From an uncultured Aquimarina sp. (GTDB taxonomy: Bacteria; Bacteroidota; Bacteroidia; Flavobacteriales; Flavobacteriaceae), in NCBI GenBank assembly GCA_947498595.1, contig CANMKX010000013.1, positions 56,939 to 120,938 on the forward strand: 64,000 bases of DNA, in the 5' to 3' direction. Positions 29,584 through 38,045 of the stretch are shown here, piece by piece; the first letter of the stretch is position 1, and each line of letters starts with the position of its first letter. A program made the position numbers and the translations under genes. A model generated the notes under the pieces. It did no database searches. It was not told where the DNA came from and was given only the letters and a program-made list of their open reading frames with translations.

Positions 29584-29957
29584 TAGTTCGTTTTTTTTGC
29601 AGTTCCACGTTGTTTTTTAGTTGCTCCTACTAGCGAATATTCAAAAGTATATGAATCTTTATCTGTAGTTAAAATTTTCATATGTACAGCTTTTTCTTCA
29701 GCCATGCTTTTGGGATGTAATTTCCTAACAATATATTCACAATCATTAATCCACCGAATACTAGAAGTATCGGACTTACCATTATAATGATCTATTTCAA
29801 AAGAAGCATTTCTTTCAAAAATAGTTTTTTCTAATGTACCATTTAATAATGTTTCAAATTCAAAAGTGCCAGTATGGAATTTTTTGCAATTACGTTCTTG
29901 TTGGTAACAAGATGTAAAAAATGAAAATAAAATTAAAGCAACGAATATATTTCGCAT
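29583..29957 (-). CDS. Small lipoprotein of unknown function
   Basis: A 124-residue protein with a lipoprotein signal peptide (lipobox FFTSC, lipidated Cys17) and a small beta-rich body with two further cysteines. I do not recognise a characterised family; relatives in flavobacterial genomes are often misnamed as DNA topoisomerase IV, for which there is no support here. It overlaps terC by one base, so the two proteins are probably made in fixed proportion, which hints at a shared envelope role. Confidence 0.75.
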   Translation of the reverse strand: MRNIFVALILFSFFTSCYQQERNCKKFHTGTFEFETLLNGTLEKTIFERNASFEIDHYNGKSDTSSIRWINDCEYIVRKLHPKSMAEEKAVHMKILTTDKDSYTFEYSLVGATKKQRGTAKKTN

Positions 29958-30161
29958 TTAGAAGCAATTTATAGTTGAACAGTGTAACCGTTAATTTAAT
30001 AAAAAACGAAAGTAAACTTTTTAAAGATATTATAGAAAATAGGAGGTAAAAAAAATGAAATTTAGCGAAATTTTCTAGAGCATATAAATCGCGTATTTTT
30101 AAACTTGCAAGATATATTCTCAAATAAACGATTTATAACAATTGATTTTGATTTTGCTGTG

Positions 30162-30647
30162 TTATTGAATATAGTTATCAAAAGTGCCATCAGAATAGAA
30201 TATAACAATTCTGTCAATTTTCTTAGATTCTTTCATATTAGAATTTAAAGCAACCTCATTTTTTTCAATTGAATTTGTTTTAGTTTCTGTAATAACATTT
30301 GGTTCAGAAAATAAATCTGTAGGATTCGTTTCAACTTGAGGAGGAACAATTTTTTCTTGAGATCTAGAATTTTCAATAACTGCATTTTCTTGAATAGAAG
30401 GGGTAGTTTTTTTTGACAACTGTTTAGGAAATGTGTTTTTATTATAAAGCAACCATTCCAATTCGACTTCAGGAAAAGCTTCTATAATTTTCATTACAAA
30501 ATCCAAGCTAGGTTTATTACGTCCAGATAAAATATGAGAGATAGAAGAACGGCCAATAGCTAAAGAATCAGCAAAAGCAGAGGCAGATAACGAATAGTAA
30601 TCCATTAACAATTGTATACGTTTTCCAAAATCAGCAGTGTTTAACAT
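30162..30647 (-). CDS. XRE-family helix-turn-helix regulator
   Basis: Taking the ATG at 30647 (MLNTADFGKRI), the protein is 161 residues; a frame reaching 30704 would run through the promoter region. Residues about 5-65 form a Cro/CI-type HTH (SASAFADSLAIGRSSISHILSGRNKPS). The middle is a low-complexity linker and the C-terminus ends in a conserved-looking IVIFYSDGTFDNYI tail of unknown role. Two CAAATGTA sequences upstream give -7 boxes in its direction, each inside an operator-like repeat, so it probably represses itself. The divergent M14 peptidase gene is the likely co-target. Confidence 0.88.
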   Translation of the reverse strand: MLNTADFGKRIQLLMDYYSLSASAFADSLAIGRSSISHILSGRNKPSLDFVMKIIEAFPEVELEWLLYNKNTFPKQLSKKTTPSIQENAVIENSRSQEKIVPPQVETNPTDLFSEPNVITETKTNSIEKNEVALNSNMKESKKIDRIVIFYSDGTFDNYIQ

Positions 30648-30672
30648 TGTAAACCAGTATTTAAAAGTAAGT

Positions 30673-30936
30673 GTATACAAATGTAATAATAATAAATAAA
30701 ACAACTGTTTACAAATGTAAAATAAAGATTATTAATATAAACTAATTGTTCAGGTAAACATATTTAACTCTCTAATAATTAGATATTTGACTACAATTAC
30801 TTATTCTGCGTAATAATCTCTAAAATAATCGTTTACAAGACTAAACTTAGTAATTATAAGTGTTTACTAGATGTAAATTAAGATCACGTTTACAGTGTTT
30901 ACATTTGTAAATATTAGATTGTTTACTTTTGTAAAT
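30673..30936. promoter_or_regulatory. Cluster of GTTTAC-N4-GTAAA operator-like repeats
   Basis: The 303-bp gap between the XRE and M14 genes holds repeated dyads: 30673-30688 (GTATACAAATGTAATA), 30707-30722 (GTTTACAAATGTAAAA), 30831-30846 (GTTTACAAGACTAAAC), 30862-30878 (5-bp spacer), 30897-30912 (GTTTACATTTGTAAAT) and 30921-30936 (GTTTACTTTTGTAAAT). There is an extra half-site at 30888-30893 and a weak copy at 30753-30768. The outer copies contain TAnnTTTG boxes facing each gene, so binding there would block both promoters. The regulator is probably the XRE protein. Confidence 0.7.
30905..30931 (+). promoter_or_regulatory. Promoter of the M14 carboxypeptidase gene
   Basis: TTG (30905-30907), a 16-bp spacer and TACTTTTG (30924-30931), ending 19 bp before the ATG at 30951. 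Both elements lie inside operator-like repeats. Confidence 0.5.
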
Positions 30937-30950
30937 ATTATAAATTGATT

Positions 30951-32099
30951 ATGAAAATTGAAGAATTAGAAAATAGCTTTATAAGATATAAGGAAAATAA
31001 ACTATCAGGAAGATACCTGTCTTTTGATCATATAAGACCATTAATAGATAAGTTTGCTAATACTATAGAGGATATTAAAGTTTTAGGAACATCTGAAAAT
31101 AAAACACCTATTCATCTAATAAAAATAGGAGAAGGAAAAAAACGTTTATTATTCTGGTCACAAATGCATGGTAACGAAAGCACAACTACAAAAGCTGTTT
31201 TCGATCTTTTAAACACATTATTAGACAAAAAGAACGAATGGAGTTCCTTAATTTTAAAAGAGTGTACTTTATTTATAATACCAATGCTTAATCCTGATGG
31301 TTCTAATGCTTATACGCGATTAAACTATAATAATATTGACTTAAACAGAGATGCACAGTTAAAAACGCAGAAAGAAAGTCGTATTTTCAGCGATTTAGTC
31401 CAAGAAATTAAACCTGATATTGCTTTTAATCTTCATGGTCAACGAACAATTTTTAGTGCTGGTAAGACCAATAAAAGCGCTATAATATCTTTTTTATCCC
31501 CAGCTGGAAATAAAGAACGTTCGATAACGAATAGTAGAAGGATTGCAATGGATATTATTGTAGCAATGAACGAAATGCTCCAATTACAACTACCAGGCCA
31601 TGTAGGACGTTATGATGATGGATTTAATATAAACTGTACTGGAGATACCTTAGAAACGCTTAAAATACCTACAATTCTATTCGAAGCAGGACATTATCCG
31701 CAGGATTACGAAAGAGAAGTAACTCGAAAATATATTTATTACAGTCTATTAACAGCTTTAAATTATATTACTCAAAAAAACACTCAAAATGATGCTTATT
31801 ATAAAAAGTATTTCGAAATTCCAGAGAATGATAAATTATTTTATGACATAATCATTCGGGATACTATTTTAGAAGGTAAAAAAACTGATATAGCTCTTCA
31901 ATATAAAGAGGTGTTAGTCAAAAATAAAGTTAAATTCATTCCTGAAGTTGTTAAAATTGAAAAATTAGAAAATTTTTACGGACACCTTGAAATACAGGCC
32001 AAAAGTAGGAGAATTCGTCACTATAACGATGTAGTAGAGATAGTTCAAGAAGTTGAAATGTTAAAATTCTATCTAAACGATGAATTATTCTCATTATAA
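30951..32099 (+). CDS. M14-family zinc carboxypeptidase-like protein
   Basis: From ATG 30951 the protein is 382 residues. The zinc ligands of the M14 fold are visible: His73 and Glu76 in QMHGNEST and His162 in FNLHGQR. The substrate-binding NRD (Asn132-Arg133) and a catalytic-type Glu in ILFEAGHYPQD follow. No signal peptide is seen, so it should act in the cytosol on peptides or amidated substrates; succinylglutamate desuccinylase-like enzymes share the fold and are an alternative. Its promoter overlaps the GTTTAC repeats, suggesting repression by the divergent XRE regulator. A TTG start 6 bp upstream is possible but less likely. Confidence 0.85.
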   Translation: MKIEELENSFIRYKENKLSGRYLSFDHIRPLIDKFANTIEDIKVLGTSENKTPIHLIKIGEGKKRLLFWSQMHGNESTTTKAVFDLLNTLLDKKNEWSSLILKECTLFIIPMLNPDGSNAYTRLNYNNIDLNRDAQLKTQKESRIFSDLVQEIKPDIAFNLHGQRTIFSAGKTNKSAIISFLSPAGNKERSITNSRRIAMDIIVAMNEMLQLQLPGHVGRYDDGFNINCTGDTLETLKIPTILFEAGHYPQDYEREVTRKYIYYSLLTALNYITQKNTQNDAYYKKYFEIPENDKLFYDIIIRDTILEGKKTDIALQYKEVLVKNKVKFIPEVVKIEKLENFYGHLEIQAKSRRIRHYNDVVEIVQEVEMLKFYLNDELFSL

Positions 32100-32145
32100 A
32101 GCTCAAAAAACTAAAAAAAACTACAAATCAACCATATTTTTCTGT

Positions 32146-32153
32146 TATTTTTG
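32146..32153 (+). promoter_or_regulatory. -7 box for the Lrp/AsnC gene
   Basis: TATTTTTG fits TAnnTTTG, 36 bp before the ATG at 32190. Confidence 0.5.
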
Positions 32154-32189
32154 CAAAGGAAATAATAGAAAAAACAACAAAAAGCACTT

Positions 32190-32669
32190 ATGGCAAAGTT
32201 TAAATTAGACGAGATCGACCACCAAATTTTAGACATGCTAATTAAAAATACACGTACTCCTTTTACCGATATAGCAAAGAAATTATTGATTTCTGCTGGT
32301 ACTGTTCATGTACGTGTAAAGAAGATGGAAGAAGCAGGTATAATTGAAGGTTCATCATTAACTTTGGATTATAGAAAATTAGGATACTCATTTATTGCAT
32401 ATGTTGGAATATATTTGCAAAATACTTCTCAAACAAAATTTGTTTTAGAACGCATTAATGAGATACCTTATGTAACCGTAGCACATATTACGACAGGGAA
32501 ATTTAATATTTTCTGTAAAGTAAGAGCTAAAGATACTAATCACGCCAAAGAAATCATCTTTAGATTAGATGATATCGAAGGAGTATATCGTACAGAGACT
32601 ATGATTTCTTTAGAGGAAAGCATTAATGATAAAAAACGTTTAATGCATTCTATTTTTCAAGAAATGTAA
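32190..32669 (+). CDS. Lrp/AsnC-family transcriptional regulator
   Basis: A 159-residue feast-famine regulator. Residues 1-60 form the AsnC-type winged HTH (DEIDHQILDMLIKNTRTPFTD, then ISAGTVHVRVKKMEEAGII), and the rest is the RAM effector domain that binds amino acids and drives dimer and octamer formation. It has its own promoter and a strong terminator, so it is monocistronic. Targets cannot be read from the sequence; the neighbours are a peptidase and PEP carboxylase, compatible with control of amino acid metabolism but not proof. Confidence 0.93.
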   Translation: MAKFKLDEIDHQILDMLIKNTRTPFTDIAKKLLISAGTVHVRVKKMEEAGIIEGSSLTLDYRKLGYSFIAYVGIYLQNTSQTKFVLERINEIPYVTVAHITTGKFNIFCKVRAKDTNHAKEIIFRLDDIEGVYRTETMISLEESINDKKRLMHSIFQEM

Positions 32670-32696
32670 AAGGGTTTCTTTAAACGTACCACATTT

Positions 32697-32730
32697 AACC
32701 CTTTAAGATCTTTTCTTAAAGGGTTTTTTA
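32697..32730 (+). terminator. Terminator after the Lrp/AsnC gene
   Basis: A perfect 12-bp stem (AACCCTTTAAGA/TCTTAAAGGGTT) with a 5-nt loop and a T run. Confidence 0.9.
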
Positions 32731-32760
32731 TTGATATTAACCAGCCTAAACCACCACACC

Positions 32761-35346
32761 ATGGCAAGAAAACCAAAGATTGAGCGTTTTAACCAAAACG
32801 TTCTTGATAAATATCAAATTTATAATAGCATATTTATCACATTACCGTTCGATACTGTAACCAATACAGGAGTTTTACTTCCTCTCTTTCAAGAGATTTG
32901 TGAACAAGGATTTCAAGATAATTTGAATCCAACACAAATTGTTGATCGTTTTTTTAAACAATATCAAAATAATCCAACAGAAAGTGAGCGAAATGACTTG
33001 TTGTTTAGATTTATACAATATATTGAGCGACAAGTAGTCTTATTTGATGCAATTGAAGATGCGGCGTTTCCAATTGTAAACAATATGGACGGAAGAGGTA
33101 CTTTAAGAAGCATTAAAGAAGCTGCAAAAGCAAAAGGACAAGACAATGCTTTAAAAAAATATTTAGAAGATTTTAAAATTCGCCCAACACTAACAGCACA
33201 TCCTACACAGTTTTATCCGGGTACTGTACTAGGAATTATAACGGATCTAGATGCTGCAATTAGAAAGAATGATCTAATTGAAATAAAAAAATTATTAGCG
33301 CAGCTAGGGAAAACAGCGTTTTTTAAAAAAGAAAAACCAACTCCTTACGATGAAGCAGTAAGTTTGATATGGTATTTGGAACATGTTTTTTATCATGCAG
33401 CGAGTAAGATATATAATTATATACAAGAGCATATTTTTGAAGGCGAAAATTTTGACAATGATTTAATTAACTTAGGATTTTGGCCAGGTGGAGATAGAGA
33501 TGGAAATCCATTTGTAACCACAGATACAACAATTAAAGTTGCAAAAAGATTACGAAAAACAATTTTACTGAATTATTATCGAGATATAAGAAAAGTAAAA
33601 AGAAGAATCACTTTTGGAGATTTACAGGATAAGTTATCGACAATAGAAAAAGCATTGTATAATGCTTTATACAATAATGAAGAAACAGCAAATCTAACAA
33701 TTGCTTTTTTAACTGATGGATTATTAGCAATCAAAAATGATTTGATTGAAAAACATCAATCTTTATTTTTAGATGAATTAGAAGACCTTATTAATAAGGT
33801 GAAGATTTTTGGATTTCATTTTGGAACATTAGATATCCGACAAGATTCGAGAGTTCATCATCAAGTTTTAACAGAAATAGTTGCAAGAACAATAGAATTA
33901 GATTTAAAAATATTTCCAGATAATTATCAAACATTATCTGAAGAAGCCCAAATAGAGATATTATCTAAGGTTAAAGGGGAATTAAACCCTGAGATGTATA
34001 CTAATGAGATTGTAAAAGGAACAATAGAGTCAATCTACTCAATAAAAACTATCCAAAAAGAGAACGGAGAAAGAGGAGCCAATCGTTACATTATTAGTAA
34101 TAACGGAAGTGTATTAAATGTCATGGAAACATTTGCAATGATTCGTTTATGTGATTGGCAAGCACCTACAGTTGATATTATACCATTATTTGAAACTGTT
34201 CCTGATTTACAAGTTTCTCATTCAGTTATGGAGTCTTTGTATAATACGCCTGAATATATGGAACATATAAAAAGGAGAGGAATGAAACAGACTATTATGT
34301 TAGGTTTTTCTGATGGAACAAAGGATGGAGGATATTTAATGGCTAACTGGGCAATTTTTAAAGCAAAAGAAGCGCTGACAGAAATATCTAGAAAGTACAA
34401 TGTTAAAGTGGTATTTTTTGATGGAAGAGGAGGGCCACCTGCAAGAGGAGGAGGGAATACAAATCAATTTTACGCTTCTTTAGGCCCAACGGTAGAGGAT
34501 AAAGAAATTCAGTTAACAGTACAAGGGCAAACTATTAGTTCTAATTTTGGAACATTAGATTCTTGTCAATACAATCTTGAACAGTTATTAGGAGCTGGAG
34601 TTCAAAACCAATTTGCTGAAAACCAACATAATTTATTTTCAAAAGAAAATAAAAATACAATGGAAAAATTAGCAGAAGTTAGTTATGATACGTATGTAGC
34701 GTTTAAAAATCATCCTAAATTTTTACCTTACTTGGAACACATGAGTACGCTAAAATATTATGGTAAAGCTAATATTGGGAGTAGACCTTCTAAAAGAAAT
34801 AAAGATACATCGCTTAATTTTAGTGATTTAAGAGCGATACCATTTGTTGGTAGCTGGAGTCAATTAAAACAAAATGTTCCTGGTTTTTATGGAGTAGGAA
34901 CAGCGTTGAAGCATTTTGAAAACGAGAATAAATTTGATAAAGTCGTTAAACTATATCACGAATCTGCTTTTTTTAGAACACTAATAGGAAATAGTATGAT
35001 GAGTTTAACAAAATCATTTTTTGAATTAACAGCATATATGGCTAATGATGAAGAATATGGAGCTTTCTGGAATGTTATTCATGAAGAATACTTACTGACA
35101 AAACGATTGTTGTTAAAATTAACAGGATACAATACTTTGATGGAACATGAACCCGCAGGTAAAGCATCCATAGAAATGAGAGAGAAAATAGTTTTACCTC
35201 TTCTGACAATTCAGCAATTTGCATTAAAAAAAATACAAGAATTACATAAAGACGAAAATTTGGATCAAGAATTTTTAAGTGTTTATGAAAAAATGGTAAC
35301 CAGATCTTTATTTGGAAATATTAATGCAAGTAGGAATTCTGCTTAA
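32761..35346 (+). CDS. ppc: Phosphoenolpyruvate carboxylase
   Basis: This enzyme carboxylates PEP to oxaloacetate, refilling the TCA cycle. From ATG 32761 (MARKPK) the protein is 861 residues, close to the family norm; a TTG 30 bp upstream lies at the end of the preceding terminator and is rejected. Signatures: TAHPTQ with the catalytic His, GGDRDGNPFVT, LGFSDGTKDGG, and the FFDGRGGPPARGGG loop. The C-terminus ends ASRNSA, whereas most PEPCs end in RNTG with an invariant terminal glycine, so this is a divergent family member. It is monocistronic with its own terminator. Confidence 0.93.
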   Translation: MARKPKIERFNQNVLDKYQIYNSIFITLPFDTVTNTGVLLPLFQEICEQGFQDNLNPTQIVDRFFKQYQNNPTESERNDLLFRFIQYIERQVVLFDAIEDAAFPIVNNMDGRGTLRSIKEAAKAKGQDNALKKYLEDFKIRPTLTAHPTQFYPGTVLGIITDLDAAIRKNDLIEIKKLLAQLGKTAFFKKEKPTPYDEAVSLIWYLEHVFYHAASKIYNYIQEHIFEGENFDNDLINLGFWPGGDRDGNPFVTTDTTIKVAKRLRKTILLNYYRDIRKVKRRITFGDLQDKLSTIEKALYNALYNNEETANLTIAFLTDGLLAIKNDLIEKHQSLFLDELEDLINKVKIFGFHFGTLDIRQDSRVHHQVLTEIVARTIELDLKIFPDNYQTLSEEAQIEILSKVKGELNPEMYTNEIVKGTIESIYSIKTIQKENGERGANRYIISNNGSVLNVMETFAMIRLCDWQAPTVDIIPLFETVPDLQVSHSVMESLYNTPEYMEHIKRRGMKQTIMLGFSDGTKDGGYLMANWAIFKAKEALTEISRKYNVKVVFFDGRGGPPARGGGNTNQFYASLGPTVEDKEIQLTVQGQTISSNFGTLDSCQYNLEQLLGAGVQNQFAENQHNLFSKENKNTMEKLAEVSYDTYVAFKNHPKFLPYLEHMSTLKYYGKANIGSRPSKRNKDTSLNFSDLRAIPFVGSWSQLKQNVPGFYGVGTALKHFENENKFDKVVKLYHESAFFRTLIGNSMMSLTKSFFELTAYMANDEEYGAFWNVIHEEYLLTKRLLLKLTGYNTLMEHEPAGKASIEMREKIVLPLLTIQQFALKKIQELHKDENLDQEFLSVYEKMVTRSLFGNINASRNSA

Positions 35347-35372
35347 TAATAAAAAACTGTTAAGAATCATAG

Positions 35373-35412
35373 AATTAGGGTAGTAATTTGTAATTTCCTA
35401 CCCTAATTTTTT
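35373..35412 (+). terminator. Terminator after ppc
   Basis: A perfect 11-bp stem (AATTAGGGTAG/CTACCCTAATT) followed by a T run. Confidence 0.85.
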
Positions 35413-35424
35413 ATAGTTAAAAGT

Positions 35425-35928
35425 ATGATTCAAAAAAATGAATACAATTCATATTACCAATATTATATAGAAAAATCATATACCGATAACCTTATCGAAG
35501 GTTTTAATAAAAGTCAGGAAGAATTTATTTCTTTTATAAAAGAAATCCCAGAAGAAAAATTATCCTATGCATACGAAAATGGAAAGTGGACTATTGCCGA
35601 AGTGCTATTACATATTATAGATACAGAAAGAATTTTTGGATACAGAGCTTTGCGTTTTTCAAGAAATGATCAAATGCCAATAGAAGGATTTGAACAAGAT
35701 GATTATGTTATAAATTCAAATGCTTCGGATTTTTCTAAAGATGATTTATTAGAAAACTATTTAGCGGTAAGAAATCATTCTAAAATAATGTTTAAAAGTT
35801 TTACAAATGAGATGTTGTTAAGAAAAGGAACAGCAAGTAATAGTCCTATGAGCACTAGAGCAGCAGGATATATTATGATTGGACATCAGCAGCATCACAT
35901 AGAAGTGATCAATAATAAATACTTTTAA
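35425..35928 (+). CDS. DinB-family protein
   Basis: A 167-residue four-helix protein of the DinB/YfiT family, which use three histidines to bind a metal. Candidate ligands are the His in VLLHIIDTER and two in MIGHQQHHIEV near the C-terminus, the usual positions. Family members include bacillithiol transferases and stress-induced proteins; the exact reaction cannot be read here. It lies just after the ppc terminator and shares a bidirectional terminator with the gene beyond it. Confidence 0.85.
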   Translation: MIQKNEYNSYYQYYIEKSYTDNLIEGFNKSQEEFISFIKEIPEEKLSYAYENGKWTIAEVLLHIIDTERIFGYRALRFSRNDQMPIEGFEQDDYVINSNASDFSKDDLLENYLAVRNHSKIMFKSFTNEMLLRKGTASNSPMSTRAAGYIMIGHQQHHIEVINNKYF

Positions 35929-35933
35929 GAGAA

Positions 35934-35972
35934 AAAAATCGTCCGACTTCATTTAGAAGTCGGACGATTTTT
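35934..35972. terminator. Bidirectional terminator
   Basis: A perfect 17-bp stem (core ATCGTCCGACTTC/GAAGTCGGACGAT) with an ATTTA loop between convergent genes. Confidence 0.92.
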
Positions 35973-35974
35973 AT

Positions 35975-36346
35975 TTATTCAATTGTAATTGATTTGACAG
36001 TTGCAATTTTATTACAATTTTGAATTAATAAAGCAATGTTTTTTTCTTTAAAATCACTTTCTATATGATACACTTTACATGAATCAAGTTTAGTGTTACT
36101 TTTAGAAAAAACCACATCACCTTCTATAAGAATGGTAGAAATATCAGCAGTATCAATAGCATGCTGTAGCATTACCTTTGAAGCTTCGTCAGTAAACAAA
36201 CGATCTTTAATACGAACGTTTTTTAAAACTCTAGCTGTTGGGCCATAAGCGCAAGAAGCTTTTTTTCCTCCTAAAAAGAAAAATAAAAGGATAATCCCTA
36301 TTACAAAACCACCTGCGTAATAGGCAATACGTTTAAATAAACTCAT
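35975..36346 (-). CDS. Small membrane-anchored protein, DUF4258-like
   Basis: A 123-residue protein with one N-terminal membrane helix (about 8-26, ending FFFLGGKKASC) and a soluble domain that probably faces the periplasm. It resembles flavobacterial proteins annotated as DUF4258, found beside alanine dehydrogenase; I recall this association but cannot verify it here. It starts 4 bp after the alanine dehydrogenase stop codon and so belongs to the porX-tsaE-ald operon. The function is unknown. Confidence 0.65.
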   Translation of the reverse strand: MSLFKRIAYYAGGFVIGIILLFFFLGGKKASCAYGPTARVLKNVRIKDRLFTDEASKVMLQHAIDTADISTILIEGDVVFSKSNTKLDSCKVYHIESDFKEKNIALLIQNCNKIATVKSITIE

Positions 36347-36350
36347 AAAA

Positions 36351-37550
36351 TTATAATATCAACAAATTAATATCTCTGTAAGCTAAATCAAACCAATCTG
36401 CCACAGATTTATTAGTTAAAATTCCGTGGTAAAAATAAAGACCATTTTTTAAACCACGGTCAAAACGTAAAGAATTTTCTATACCACCTTCTTCTCCAAT
36501 TTGCAATAAATAAGGAGTAAAGATGTTACTTATTGACATTGAGGATGTTCTCGCATATCTTGATGGGATGTTAGGAACTCCATAATGTATAACGCCATGT
36601 TTTGTAAAGATAGGATGATCATGCGTTGTTACTTCACTTGTTTCAAAACATCCTCCCATGTCGATACTTACATCAATAATAACAGCACCAGTTTTCATAG
36701 ACTCCACCATTGTTTCAGAAACTAAAATAGGAGAGCGATCTTTGCCTCTAACAGCACCAATTGCCACATCACAACGACGCAATGCTTTTAATAAGTTTTT
36801 AGGTTGAATAGTAGAAGTATATAAGGAACGTCCAATACTGGTTTGGATGCAACGTAATTTTGTGATAGAATTATCAAAAACTTTAACATTAGCACCCAAG
36901 CCTAAAGCAGATCGAGCAGCAAATTCTCCAACAGTACCAGCTCCAATAATTACAACTTCAACAGGAGGTACACCACTAATATTACCCATCATTAAACCCG
37001 GTCCTTGTGTTGCATTACTCATTAATTCTGAGGCAATAAGGATAGCAGACGTACCAGCTATTTCACTTAACGTACGTACAGCTGGATAGGTACCATCTTC
37101 GTCGCGAATAAACTCGAAAGCCAAAGCAGTAATTCTTTTAGATGCTAAAGTCTCAAAATATTTTTTAGTTTGTGTTTTTAACTGAAGTGCAGATATTAAA
37201 ACTGATTGAGGTGTAATTAGTTCTAATTCATCTATAGAAGGCGGTTCAACTTTAAGTATAATAGGACATTTATATACTTTAGAAGTGTCACAAGTAACTT
37301 CGGCTCCAGCTTCGCTATAATCAGTATCAGTAAAGCTAGCTCCTGCACCTGCATTTGATTCAATCATAATACGATGACCATGAGCAGTTAAAGCCGCTAC
37401 TGCATCTGGAGTTAAACAAACTCTTTTTTCTTGATAGTGCGTTTCTTTAGGAATGCCGATAAACAGCTCTCCCTTTTTTTTAGAAATTTCAAGCATTTCT
37501 TCCTGAGGAAGCAACTCAGCTTTAGTGAACGGAGATATAGGTTGATTCAT
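36351..37550 (-). CDS. ald: Alanine dehydrogenase
   Basis: NAD-dependent oxidative deamination of L-alanine to pyruvate, or the reverse reaction. The 399-residue protein has the N-terminal AlaDH/PNT domain (GIPKETHYQEKRVCLTPD) and a Rossmann NAD domain with the GAGTVGEFAARSALGLGANV motif and acidic residue at the strand end. It is about 30 residues longer than the Bacillus enzyme and belongs to a Bacteroidota branch. Lysine-pathway dehydrogenases share the fold, so the substrate is inferred from family likeness. It sits in an operon with tsaE and porX upstream and a small membrane protein downstream. Confidence 0.88.
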   Translation of the reverse strand: MNQPISPFTKAELLPQEEMLEISKKKGELFIGIPKETHYQEKRVCLTPDAVAALTAHGHRIMIESNAGAGASFTDTDYSEAGAEVTCDTSKVYKCPIILKVEPPSIDELELITPQSVLISALQLKTQTKKYFETLASKRITALAFEFIRDEDGTYPAVRTLSEIAGTSAILIASELMSNATQGPGLMMGNISGVPPVEVVIIGAGTVGEFAARSALGLGANVKVFDNSITKLRCIQTSIGRSLYTSTIQPKNLLKALRRCDVAIGAVRGKDRSPILVSETMVESMKTGAVIIDVSIDMGGCFETSEVTTHDHPIFTKHGVIHYGVPNIPSRYARTSSMSISNIFTPYLLQIGEEGGIENSLRFDRGLKNGLYFYHGILTNKSVADWFDLAYRDINLLIL

Positions 37551-37623
37551 TGTGTTGATTATTCGATTCTTAAATTACAAATAATTTAAGATACAAACCA
37601 AAAATAATAGAATTAATAATGTA

Positions 37624-38034
37624 TTATAACTGTTGTAAGGATAGTTTTCTAATGCCTTGCTCGTCCATTGATATTTCAATTTTTTGGCTATGAGCAGGTA
37701 AAAGATTTTCTATACGTTCTGGCCATTCGATAAAAATCCAGGCATCAGAATAAGCGTATTCTTCAAATCCAATTGCATAAGCTTCATCTTCACTTTTAAT
37801 TCGGTAAAAATCAAAATGATAAATTAGATTGTTATTTCCTTCATATTCATTAACTATTGAGTATGTAGGACTTGAAATAGGATCTTTTATACCTAAAGTA
37901 TTGCATAATTCTTTGATAAGCGTTGTTTTTCCAACCCCCATCTCTCCAAAAAATAACAACACCTTACTAGAGGTGTTGTTAATAATATCTTGAGCAACGT
38001 TTGGTAATTCTGCTAATGTATATTGAGTTGTCAT
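37624..38034 (-). CDS. tsaE: tRNA threonylcarbamoyladenosine biosynthesis ATPase
   Basis: TsaE is the ATPase subunit that with TsaB and TsaD transfers threonylcarbamoyl to A37 of ANN-decoding tRNAs. The 136-residue protein has the Walker A motif GEMGVGKTT (about 29-37), SPTYSIVNEY, HFDFYRI, and IEWPERIENLLP, all standard for TsaE, and normal length. It begins 11 bp after the porX stop codon, so a housekeeping tRNA-modification gene is co-transcribed with the secretion regulator. Confidence 0.95.
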   Translation of the reverse strand: MTTQYTLAELPNVAQDIINNTSSKVLLFFGEMGVGKTTLIKELCNTLGIKDPISSPTYSIVNEYEGNNNLIYHFDFYRIKSEDEAYAIGFEEYAYSDAWIFIEWPERIENLLPAHSQKIEISMDEQGIRKLSLQQL

Positions 38035-38045
38035 TTATGATAGCT

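Noticed and set aside
29583..29957. DNA topoisomerase IV
   Set aside because: The protein is a 124-residue lipoprotein with no topoisomerase motif; that name is a spread annotation error in this group of bacteria.
30831..30936. CRISPR-like repeat array
   Set aside because: The repeats are short (6-bp half-sites), unevenly spaced, lack uniform spacers and there are no cas genes.
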